Assembly (NCBI GenBank): GCA_022072175.1
Contig: JAJVIE010000003.1
Location: forward strand, 1,421,903-1,485,902
From: Candidatus Omnitrophota bacterium
GTDB taxonomy: Bacteria > Omnitrophota > Gorgyraeia > 2-02-FULL-51-18
Length of the DNA stretch: 64,000 nucleotides
Reading direction: 5' to 3'
Part shown: positions 48,701 through 60,700 of the stretch, piece by piece
Layout: each line of letters begins with the position of its first letter
Position numbering within the stretch: position 1 is the first letter of the stretch
Translations under genes and position numbers: made by a program
Notes under the pieces: generated by a model
What the model saw: the letters and a program-made list of their open reading frames with translations, nothing else
Database searches by the model: none
What the model was told of the DNA's origin: nothing

Positions 48701-51700
48701 CGGCGTTGCGGCCGTTCATCAGCACCGTGTATCCGGGAGTCTCGAGCGCGAAGCGCAGCATATCCGAGAACGTGCGCTCGTCCTGACCCTGGGCGCGATG
48801 CTCGGCCAGCGCGATCACATAGTGCCGGTCGCCGGGCTTGTCCAGGAGCGGGCTGGGGTTGGGCGCGATGTTCCACGCCAGGCTCCCCTTCCAGCGCATG
48901 GGATTCTCGGAGATCGGCATGTTCTGCTCACAGATGAAGCATCTCGGGTCCTCCGCCGGGCTGACGCGGTCGCGGAGCGAGCGGTAGGCCCAGCGGGCCA
49001 GGAGCACCGGGGACCAGAGACCATATTGGAAGATGAAGCGGAAGGGTTGGGAGGGGCTGACGGCTTGGATCTGGGAACTCTTGCGGGAAACGTCCATAAG
49101 GCCGGTGACGTAGGGCCCGGCCCTCTTACGAACGACCTGATCCGGCTCGCTGACGAAACCGACCGACCGATGCTCGCGATAGAGCGTCTCGAGCGCCGTG
49201 GGCAATGAGATCACCCCTGCGGCGTAAAGGACCGCGACGAGCGTGTTGCCTGTGAGCGGATTGAGCCGGCTGAGCAGGGTCGCGACGGCTCCGGGAGCGG
49301 CCAGTCTAGCTCCGCGGCCGAGCACGGGATCGACGATACGGCGGTAATCCTCCGCTTGGGCCGCGAAATCCGCCACGGTCTCAGCGGGCTTGAACCCGAC
49401 CGCGGCTACGACATTGCCGGGGGTCCGGGACAGGAGATCAGCGACGCGCGATTCGAACACGCCACCCGCCACCAGCACGGGGGTCGTGGGATTGAGGCGG
49501 GCCACCTCCGAGACGGTCTCCGGGGTCAGGTGCTGGACGCTTCCTTTGAAATACGGCTTGAGCAGGACGGCATGGGCTCCGGCCGAGAGCGCCGAGGTGA
49601 CGCGGTCGTTCAAGCCGTCGGCCGTATCCGACGGTTCCGCGGAGATCTGGGCCACGAGCATGATACCGGGATAGGAGGCCCTGAGTTGGGCGTAGACGGA
49701 CGGCTCGAGCTCGACGTCCGCGATGAGCAGGTCCGCGCCCGCTTCGGCCGCCGCGCGCGCGCGCGACAGATCGGCGTCGATGAAGAACGCGACCTTCTCG
49801 TTGGAACGGTCCGGTCGCACCGACAGCTCGGCCAGGGCCGGCAGATGGTCGATCGCCGCCACGAACCCGCGGTCCAGCAGTTCCGCGGCATAAGCGGCGA
49901 CCTCGCTCTCGCGTCCGGCATGACCCTTGGCGCCGGACCAGGTGTGGATACCGGCTTCCAGGCGATTGGCGGTCAGATAGCGGAGCGTCTTGTCGAGATC
50001 GGCCAGGCGCGCGCCGGCGGCGGGCGTCAGCGTCTGTTTCCATCCCGACAGCTGATCGCGCATCTGACGGGCTTCCGCGAGCTGTGTCTCCAGACGCTTC
50101 CTCGACGCCGAGCCTTCACCCGTGCGGATCAGGCCTTCGAGCAGCGCGAGGATACGGTCGATGCGCTTGACCGCCGCCTCCTTTTGGGCGGCCTCCGTGG
50201 GCAGTACGCGTTTGGCGCGGCCCGCCTCGGACTTGATCGGGAAGCTCTCCAGCAGGGCCGTCCGCAGGTTCTTGGCGTATTCGAGCTCGAAGAGCACCAG
50301 CTTCTGCTCGATGGGGCCGTTGTAGTACCGCTGACTGGACTTGCGGCTCAGATTGGACGACAGCCCGTTCGACCCCACGACCTGCCGATAGGCCTGAGCG
50401 GACGTCGTATAGAGCCGCTCGGCTTCGGCGGGATTCTTGGCCGCCATCGCAGCGCGGGCGGCATCGGCGGAATCATCGGCCAGGCGCAGGACTTCCCCGA
50501 TCTTCACCGTCAGCACCGAGTCTTCCTGGCGGGCCGCGGAGAACATACCCGACAGACGGCGCAGAGCGTCGATCACCATCACCACGACGGTCGTGATGAC
50601 GGCGCCGATGACGAAGCTCTTGGGGATCTCGATCTTGCGTCCCCCGCCCAACTGCGGAGGGGTCGTATAGGTCGTACGGTCGTTGGCCGCGGGACGGTTC
50701 GTTGAGGGCGCCTGGGCCACGGCCGTCGAGGGTACGATCGCCAGCGCGCCGAGCGCCACGACGGACGAGGCCAAGAGCCTCAGGGCCTGACGGCGGTCGA
50801 TGCCCCCGCTCTCCTCGGCCAGACGAGCGGCCGCGATCGCGGTGTAGTTGCCCGGCAGGAAGCGGACCTCGGGTTCATCGATGGAGTACTGCAGCGTGAC
50901 CTGGCCGCGCGCATGACGGCGGATGAGCTCATCGTACAACGCGCGCTCCGCGACGCTGCGGGCGCGGAAGCGGTCCGGCGCCGTCCGCTCGGGCGCTCCG
51001 GCCGGCCGGTAGATATAAGCGTCGCTCCAACCGGAGACCAGGCGCACGAGGCGCTCGATCGGATTGTCCCTTCGGGTCGCGTCGAACCCGTAGCGGTCCC
51101 GCAGGACCTCGATGATGTTGCGGTCGTTGAGCGTCGCCGGACGCACGCGCGGCCCCGAGGGGGCCGTCGACTCGAACTGCCGGAAACGACCCTCGGCGCG
51201 CAAGTCGCGCATCATCCGGTCCATCGCCCGAGCGGCGGCCAGACGTTCCAACCCGTACATCAGGCGCCTTGAGATCTCGAGCACGGGCCCCAGGGCCACC
51301 GCCACGATGAGCCACACCGGACCGACGAACCCGAGTAGCGCCGCGAGTGCCAGAGGCACGGAGACCAACAGCCACGGCGCGCGGTTGAGCGCGAAGGCGA
51401 GGTTGTCGCGCAGGGCCCAGAAACTCCCCTTGATCATGCCTCCGATGAGAACGTCGTTGGCCATTTTCCACTTGGAGGGGTCGAGCGCGAACCACAGCAC
51501 GATGAACGGGATCGCCCAGTACTGGAGAGCGACGATGCTGGCGGCCAACAGCAGGATCGAGTACGAGTCGACCGTCCGCTGGAACCAGAAACGCTTCTCC
51601 GCGGACGGGAACAGCACTCCGGCCACATGCATCGCCAGCCGGAGCACGCCGAAGGCCAGCGCGAAGATGTTGCCTCCCAGGAGACCGAGACCCAACAGCG

Positions 51701-54700
51701 ATGCCGTCACCGCGTAGGGAGCCGTCGCGACCGCGGCGGCGCGCACCAGACCGGCGAATCCCGCCTGCCGGGCGTACTGCACCCAGTTGGAGGGCAGTTC
51801 CTCCTGGGGCCTGGGGTTGAGGATATAACCGCCGGCGAACGTCACGAACCAGAACACGAAATACAGGACCGCCGCGATCATCAGCACGACCGGGTGCGCG
51901 GGGCCGAAGAGGAACAACAGCGGAGAGACCGCCGCGGCGATACGGATGCCGAACTCGTAGGTCTTGTAGATCTGTTCGTGCGTATAGCGAGGCACCGAGG
52001 GCTGTCCGGCGCCCGGACGCGTGGTCGGGATGAACGCGTGGAAGAACCAGAGCGCTTTCTCGAAGAACGCCTTGACGTAACCGGAAACGATCCAGCCGAC
52101 CGAGTACACCATGAGACCGGGATAGCCGGTCATCGCGTAGATCAAACGGACGGTCCCCCACGGCCAGCCGTGGTAGTTGTTGAGCAGACTGTTGAGGTCA
52201 CCGACGATGGCCAGCGCCTGGGCGTGCGCGATCATCAGGAACACCGCCGCGTAGAGGAAACCGTACGCCGGGTCGAGCGTCAGCAGGAGAACGATGCCGA
52301 CGTAAGCCAGCTGAGCGATGAACGCCAGGTGCTTGAATCCCCAGAACGTCACGGTGTTCTTGTAATGACCGATCTTGTAATCGACGGGCACGTTCTGGTT
52401 GAGATAGTAGCGCATCGCGACGATCTCGAAGAGCATCTCGACGTGATCGGCCATGTACTTCTGGTCCGGACCCATGGCCAGGACCTGCGTGACGCCCTTG
52501 GCGGCCCCCGTCCTCACCCACGGCACGAACACCGCCTTGAGCAGCACCATGCCCTTCTTGAACCACTCCGTCAGATCCTCGGCCGCCTTGGACAGCGGTG
52601 TCTCGGCGTAGCGGTCATAATACTCGCGGATCTCCCAATACTTGCCCCACTGCCCGCCGACGGCCCGCATCGCCAGGAACTGCTGTTTGGGCCCGGTCCA
52701 AGTGCGCTCGTTCATGCCGAGGGCCTTCACGGACAACGAGAGGTTCTCCGACACCGCGTACATCGGCGTAGTGGCCGTCGCGTAGTCCTGGGTCGAGCCC
52801 AAGAGCTCCAGGCCCAGCACCATACCGGGCAGGACCTCCGGCCGGTACTCCATGATGGTATCGGAGCGCACGATCACCTCACCCTCGGTGATCGGCATCG
52901 AGGCCGGGATACCGGGCGCTTTCCAGGACATCGGGTTCTGCACGATCCCCTGCGCGTCGGGCTTGTTCGGAGCGCCGTAGGTGTACCAGTTCATGAAGCG
53001 GTAGTTCTCAGGGCGCATGCGGTATTCGGCGTCCAATGCCGCGTACACGGCGACGTTCATCTGGTATTTGTCGTGCACCAGCTCATCGTACTTCTCCTCG
53101 GAGAGCAGGTACGCGCGCTCGTAGTCGCGCAGGGCCGGATCGGCCAGGAGGTCCGTCCGTTCCGCCGGGGTCAGCCACGTCAAGTTGACGGTGCCCGTCC
53201 GTCCGAGGGCTCCGAGAAGCACTTCGCGTCGTTTGATCGGACCCGACTTGGGATCGGCGGGGTTCTTGTAACGGATCGGATCGTTGGCGTCGAAGACCGT
53301 CGAGGCGGTCAAACGCGCGCGGAGCTTGTCCGCCAGCTCCTGCTTCTTGGCAGGGAAGCGCTCGAACAACGCCTTGGTATTCTGGTGCAGGTCGTCCTGG
53401 AACTCCATCTCCGCGAGCTTCGTAAGCCAGGAACGCATCAGCACCAGACCGTCGTACGTGTGCGTGGCGTTCTGCGTGCGCATGCGCGCCCAGTGCGTGA
53501 TACGGGCCTTGAGCGCGTCGCGGCGGGCCTGCGCGTCGGGCAGGCCGGTATACAGGTTGTTGATGAGGCCGTTGGCCGTCCGGATATCCATGTTGGTCGG
53601 CGCGGGTGAGCCTCCATCGGCGAACGGATTATCCTCGTCCTTGGTCTTGTTGGCCGCCAGGCGCAGGAGCTCGGCGTCCGACGCGGACAGGCCATGGTGC
53701 GCCGTCTCATAGTCCACGAACTTGAGCCACTGGTCGCGGTTCACCTCGCGCGTCAGGTGATAGAGTTCGGTCGGATACACCGGCTCGGTCTGGTTCTGCG
53801 AGACGAAGCGGATGAGCCGCGCCCGGAGCGCCTGCCTGCGGGAGGCGGCGTTGGGGATGCCCGGACCGGTGAAAAAGCTGTCGATGTAGCCGTTCAGGTC
53901 GGTGATATCGCCCGTCAACCGCCGGGCCGTCGGGTGCCAGTCCCGTTTCATCTTGCCGGCGATGAACCTCAGGAATTCCGCGTCGTTCGCGCTCATTCCG
54001 GCGGCCACCTGCTCGTCGATCAGGGCCTTCCAGGCAGCGGGCTGGGCCTTGGCCAGCTGGGCCAAGCCGTCCAGCGTGGTGGTCTCGGGACCGAAACGCT
54101 GCGTGAAGTTCCCCCAGGTCGGACCGAAGGCCTCCATGTAACCGCCGGTGTGCACCGTGATCATCTCCCGTTGGGCCCAGGAACGGACCACCGCGGGCAC
54201 ATCGACGCGATAATAATAGTTCATCAGGTACTTCACGCGCTCCCAGGCCTCGTCGCTGGCCAGGTCCACTTCCGAACGGGCCGCGCGGCCGAGCAGACGG
54301 TCCCTCTCCTCCGCCGAGATGATGTGTCCGTTGTACAGGTGATCGACGGACCAGCGGAAAACCGTCGCGGCGACCTTCTCCGGCGTGGCGGAGGTCGGGT
54401 GGGCGGACTGGAACTGCCCTCCCTTATCGACGTTGAGGTTGTCCCTCATGCGCGTCGCCTGACGGCGGCGGATGTACACGGTCAGACCGGCCACCGCGCC
54501 GACCAGGAGAAGCGCCGGACCCAGCAGCGGCACCGCCATGATCTGTGTCAGGCCGATCGCGCCGAGCAGGACGACCGCGGAGCCATCGAACAGCGTGGTG
54601 TACCGCATGCGCCGGTCGCGCTGCGAGCCGGTCGGAGCGCCGCCGGGACCCCCGAGGCGGCGATGGACCGAGGCCACGCCGAGGTTGACGTCCCTGTTGT

Positions 54701-57700
54701 ACTGCGCCCAGTACTGGCGGCTTTCCTTGTCGTAACGCCAATTCACCACCATCTCGCCGAAGTTGATGGAGGAACGGATGAGCAGGACGCCGAAGATCGC
54801 CCACAGGAACAGCATCGGCGAGCCGATCATGAGCGCGGAGCCGAGCGCGTAGGACAAGCCCATCTTCGCCAGCACGGCCGGCAGCGCGTAGTAGAAACCC
54901 AGCGCCAACAGCATGAGGTTGTAGATGGCCGGATAGGCCGGATTGAAGCGGCCCCAACTGCGGTTGGTGCGAGCCTGCGTGAAAGCGATCACGAAGCCCG
55001 CGATCGCCGAGCCGACCGTCGTATAGAAGAAAAGGTAGGGCACCGTCACCAGGGGTCCGGCGATCAGGAAGACCAGCAGACCCGTCCCGAAGATCGCCAG
55101 CTCGAACAGCCCCGGATAAGGCCTCGAGTGCCTCTGCCACCAGACGAAGTTCTGCGAACTGCGGTCCTGCTCTCGTTGGGTCATGTACTTGCGGGCGTTC
55201 TCCCGTGAAGGACCGATCCCGGAGGTGCCCTTGAACCTGGGGTCCTTGAGGATGCCCAGTGTACTCTCGTAGTATCCGCGCGGACCCCGCAACCGGTCCG
55301 CCAGTCCGCGAAGACGCACGAGATCGAAGAAGCGCGCCAACAGGTTGCCCAGGTGGGACAGTCCGAACGGCGCGCGCTTGAGCGGCAGGTCCTGGGCCTG
55401 CCAGCTCTCCCACACGGCGGGCATGAGCTTGGAATCCACGAAGTTCTGGATCAGGTCCGACCGGGCGTCCCGCAGGTAACGGTAGATGCGCTTGAGCTGT
55501 GTCGCGTTGAGCTCGTCGGCGGGGTTGCCTTGGAGCTCGAGGTGGTTCAATGAGATGCCCCACTTGGTGATCAGCGGCCGGAGCAGGTCCCTCATCTCGC
55601 GCTTGGTGACCGGCGGCACCCCGTCGGTCTCCGTCAGGAGAACTTGGATCAGGTCGAGGATCTTCTCACGGCCGGCCAGCGTCATCGGCTTGACCTTGTC
55701 GAGGATCTCCTTGGCCATCTTGGTGGTCAGGGTCGGACGAGCCGGATCATAGACGTCCGGATGTCCGACCGGCGTGCCGGCACTCGGGGCGGTGTAATAC
55801 CCTTTGGCCGTCAGGTCCTGTACCGGCCGGTTCAGGTGTTCCCAATCGGCGAAGTCGAACTGCGCCGGGTCGATGCCAGCGGCTTCGAGCGCCTGACGGA
55901 CCACGTGCTTGGGTAGGGCCATCAGGCGCCGCATGAGGAAGCTGGTGTCGCTGTCCGCGAAATCCCGGGCCCAGCCGTTGAGGGCGCTCATCACGCGCAC
56001 CATCTGCGCCTCCGTCAGCGGCGCGTCCGAGAACGGGTCGAACCCGAACTCCGCCGTGAAACGCGTGCGATACGCCGCTTCATGAGCGGGGTTGGACGGG
56101 TCCAGGGCCGTGCGGCCGGACGGGTCCGAAGGATCCGGCCAGGACAACCCCAGTCCCTGCTCACGCTGCAACAGCCCCGCCACATGGCGTCCGGTCATAC
56201 CGACCAGCGCCAGAGAGCCCTCATGGGCCCGTTCGGACAGACGCATCAGCTCGGCGAAATGATCGTCCTCGAAATAATAGCGGTGCAGCGACCTCGGCTC
56301 GGCGGTCATCGCGCCGCGCACGAGGTTGTGGATCTTCGTCAACTGGTCCCCGAGCACCTGGGACCAGAACGCCGAGCGCGACACCACGTAGGCCAACGGC
56401 CGCTTCGCAGCGTCCGGATCGGCCGGATCCAGGTCGGAGGTCTGGAAGAGCAGTTCGTTCATGAGCGGCTGGCTCATATTGAGCGAACCGAGCTTGAAGC
56501 GGAACACGGCCTGACGGATCTCCTGCTCGAGCGGCACGGCTACCCATCCGGCGAACGGCTCGATGCCTTCCGGCAGACCGTCCCGGAGAGCCTGCTGTTC
56601 GGCTCTCAAGCGCGTGATCTGAGCGGCCACGTCCGGATCGGTCCCTGCCGGATCGCTCTCCTGCAGGTCCAGGATCAGGTCCTCGCGATCCTGGATCTCC
56701 ACAAAAGCCTTGAGCGCGCGGTCGTCCACGTCCTGGTCCACGCGCGCCCGGCGGACCTTCATCCAGACCCCGGAGGGGTTATAGACCTCTCCGTTGGGCC
56801 GCGCGGCGTCCACGGTGCCGCGGCGGTGCACGGTCCAAGTGCGGTTGGCCGGCTCCACGGTGCTGACCGTGCGCTCGACCATGCGACGGGCCATGACGCG
56901 CGCGACATAGTCGCGGATGTTCACGATCTTCATCTGAGCGCCGAAGAAAAGGTAGTTGTTGTGGTAGTAGGTCTCGATATCCCCGCGGGCCTTGGCGGCG
57001 TTCGGACCGGCCGAGTCGGGCAGGATGCCGGCCAGACGCTCGGAGAGCTTACCGTCCCTCTCCCCGCTGACGAGCGCAAGCAGCGCCGGGACCGTGCCCG
57101 CCGCGGCCGCGGCCAGACCGTGCCGGCCCAGGATGGTGTTGAGCTCACCTTCGATACGTGTACGCGTGGCGGCATCGGCAGTGTTGATCCCGAGCGTCGT
57201 CATCTCGCGATCCACGGCCGGCTCGATCGCCTTGCGCACGGCTCTCTCGTAGATCTCCTGACCGAGCTCCTCGAGCGTCCGCGGTGAGCTCTGGTCGAGC
57301 TCGGCCCTCAGTTCGGCGACAGCGTCGCGCACGTGATCGGCGCTGATGAAGCGGTACGGGTCCGCGGCGGTCGGAGCGCCGACGTAGCGCCGGAGAGCCT
57401 GAGCGATATGACGCGCGTTGGGCTGGTCCGAGGTCGTCAGGTCGCCGGTGGTCGCGTCGGACAGGCGCGTCACGAGGGCCGCCGGGGCCAGCGCCCCCCA
57501 ATCGTCGAGCAGGTCCTCGGTGGTCTGCCAGCGGTCCTGCGCATCCTCATCGAGCGCGTCGGCCAGATCATTAGCAGGGTCGGTGGCTGACGCCAAGATG
57601 GCGTCGTAATCCACCGCTCCCGCGAGAGCTCTGGGCGCGAACGCCGTATCGCCGACCGCAAGACGCGCGCCGGAGGCGGAAGTGTCCGCGGCCGGCTCCA

Positions 57701-60700
57701 CGATGTCGATGCCGGTATTCAGCGTCCGGATCGCGGCCAGCGGACCGATCGCGTCGGCCAGAGAACCGATCGCCGTGTTCGATGACGCGCGGTCGAACGA
57801 TCCGATCCGGCTCGACAGGACCTCCGCGGCCAGACGGGCCCCCGAACGCTCGGCGTTACCCGTCAGATCGACGGGCATCAGTCCGGCCAGCTCGTTGTTG
57901 CGCGCCATGAACTCCGCCAGACGGGGCGCGTCGCGATAGCGGAAACGGACCGCGATCGGATCGGCCAGGGCGGTCTTGAGGTCCTCCTCGGGCAGACCTT
58001 GGGCGATCCCTCCGCGCAACGCCAACGTCGTGAAGCGCTGCGGCGTGGCGAGTCCTGAGTCCGCCAGCTCGGCGACCTGCCTCGGGTCCAGGCCGGCCTC
58101 GATCGAAAGCCCCACAAGCTCCTCTCGGGTCACCGTAGGATCGTTGGCGGCGGCCACGAACCGTCCCATACCGGGCGGCAGAAGGAATGCTCCGGCGCCC
58201 GGTGCCGGCGCGGGTGCGGGGGCCGGCGGCGGAGCGGCGGGCAGGAAGAACTCTTCTCCGACGCTCGCCTCGATCTCCCGCAGGGGGATCTTGGAGACCC
58301 AGTCCCTGTTGATGTTGCCGAAAGGACTGCTGAGGATCTTGGACTCCGCGAACTTCAGGCTGCCGAAGGTCTGCGCCCGCTCATCGCGCAGTTCGATGGA
58401 ATACTGGTTGTGCATCTCGATGGCGAGGATGCCGTTGTGGTAGATGCGGATATGGAGGCCGACGGCGCGCTGGCGGACGAAGTTGTTGATCGCCGCGCCC
58501 CAGTCGTTCTGGTCGCGCGGCACCTCGATCTCGTACACCGCCTGCCAGGAGGACTTGGTGGCCGCCGTTCCGCCCGGTACCAGATGGCCGATATCGCGGA
58601 CGGCGAAGCGCTTGAACGGCACACGACGATCGCCGAGCGTGATCTCTCCGGTCTCGGACGACCGTCTGGCGTCGGGGACCAGGTCCGCGTGCGTCGGCTG
58701 GGCGTTGGCGTCATAGTAGACGATCTGATGGGGCGTCACTCGCGCCGAGGGATCGTCACCGCTCAGACCGTAGACCTCGTACTTCACCGGTCCCGAGGCC
58801 GAGTATCCGACCTGCAGCAGCGTTTCGCTCAGACCCGTACGGCGGACGATATCCGGGGCCAGGCCGGGCTTGATGTCCACGGCGTAGACGTAAACGGTGT
58901 TACCGGTCGTATCCTTCTCGGCCCTGACGTAGCGCATCCGCGCGACCCAGTCCTCGGGATCGTAGCGCCCGTCCTCTCCTTCCTGGTGGATGGTGACCAT
59001 GGGCACCACCCACTGCGGGGCCGATGTCGTCGGGGTCCACTCGTTGTGATTGAGGAACACCATCCCGTTGCGCCGGTGGTACGTCTTGAGACCCATCGGG
59101 TTGTGGGGTTCGTTATAACGGTAGTAGTACGTGTCCGGATTGTTCGGATCGTAGTCGGCGAACTTCACCAACTGCCGGACGTTGCCCTTCTCGTCCGTGA
59201 TGAAACCGGTCTGAGGGTCGATCAAGCGGTCCCCCGGCTGGTAGCGGGCGCGCCCTTCTTCGGACTTCGGATACCAGGAAGTCTCCCAGGCCTCGAGCAT
59301 GCGGCCGCTCTCATCGAACGTCACGCCGGACAGCGGGATCGGCGTGCCGGGGATGTACTCGGAGACGACGCTGAGACGGCCGCGCGTCCAGATCGCCGGT
59401 GAGCGTCCGAACACGTTGGCACGCTTGGGGAAAGCCGCCACGAGATCGGTCTTCTGGCCATGAAGCTCGATCCGGTACAGCAGAAGTTCGGTCACACCCG
59501 GGTAGGCGCGCTCGAACTCGCGGATCGGACCGTCGTGCTTCAGGAAGTCCCGCACGCCCTGGATCTTGTCGAAATGATACGTCGCCACCAGCACGCGCGG
59601 CTGGCCGGGAGGTGTGTAGTAAAGATGGGACTGCTGACGGATATGGAGGTCGCGGTCCTTCATGCTCACGACCTCGGTCTCCCACACGCCGCCGCGGCCG
59701 GCGATGTCGTTCCAGCGCTCGCGGATGATATTACGGTCCTGGGCCTGCACGACGGTCGCCGTAGTGCCGAAGCGCTCATCATAACGGCTGATCACCGCGT
59801 TGCCCGCCGAGTCCTCATAGCGGTCCCCCTCCGGGATGACAGTGTCGGTGAACAGCAGGATGTCCAGGTCGTTGCGAGACGGCCGGGAGAGCTCGCTCCG
59901 GCGGGCGTCCTTGGGTCCGATGGGCACACCGGCCAGCGCCGGGTCCGTCTTGGGGGCCAATGAGGGATCGGCGTTGATGTCCCGGCGCATGTAGTGCTCG
60001 GCCCATTGGGTCTTCACGCCGTCCTGCGTCACCGTGAAATGGTTGATCGTCAGGATACCTTCGGAGGTCAGCCGTCTGAGGCTCTCGCCGGTCGGTGATT
60101 CGTACTTGATCTCGTGGATGCGATTGTCGGCGGTCCGGATCACCGTGGTTCGGTTGCCGGCCACGTCCACCGAGACGGTGTAACGGAACTTCACCTGACC
60201 GGTCACCTGGTCCACGGTCTCCGTCGGCACGATGCGTCCGGTCGGATCGGCCGCGAAGCGCGTCACCTCATCGGAGATGATCCGTCCGGGGCTCTTGGTG
60301 CCGCCGACGTTGGTGACCTCGCGGCGCACGGTGTTCTGCGTCATGGGGTTGCCCCAGGCGTCGAAGTTGGTGACGACATCCTTGTATTCGATGTCCTGTA
60401 CGGGCCAGCGCTGGGGCGGCTGTCCGGGGATCGGGTCGGCCTGCTGGACCAGGCGTCTTTCGGCCAGCACGCGTCCGTTGGTGTCGCGGACCTCGGTCCA
60501 CTCGCGGTTGACGGTCAAGCGCGGATCGTGGACCTTGTACACGTATCCGGCTCCGGCCATCACGGGACGGCCCTTGTCCATCTGCAGCTCGGCGATCTGC
60601 GTGATACGCCCCGCCTCCCCCTCCCTGACTCCGCCCACATGAAATCGGGTCGTCGCTTTGGTCACGATGTTGGTGCGTTGAGGGAACTTGGAGGCGTCGA

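Larger units (their letters stand above)
36708..57842 (-). repeat. GARLA motif series in protein B (15 copies)
   Basis: Lower coordinates of the motif codons are 36708, 39015, 40800 (GARLS), 41589, 43065, 44175, 46197 (AARLA), 46287, 47046 (GARMA), 47961 (GARLS), 49299, 50001, 50817 (AARLA), 57657 and 57828. All are in frame. The copy at 49299 uses AGA for Arg and the copy at 57657 uses CTT for Leu, so the peptide rather than the DNA is conserved. Confidence 0.92.

Noticed and set aside
46359-49208. Plus-strand ORF of 949 codons
   Set aside because: It is a shadow of modules B6-B8 with low-complexity composition.
16867-57842. GARLA as a DNA uptake sequence or other DNA-level repeat
   Set aside because: Codons vary at several positions (including AGA for Arg and CTT/TTG for Leu), and all copies are in one frame and one orientation, so conservation is at the peptide level.
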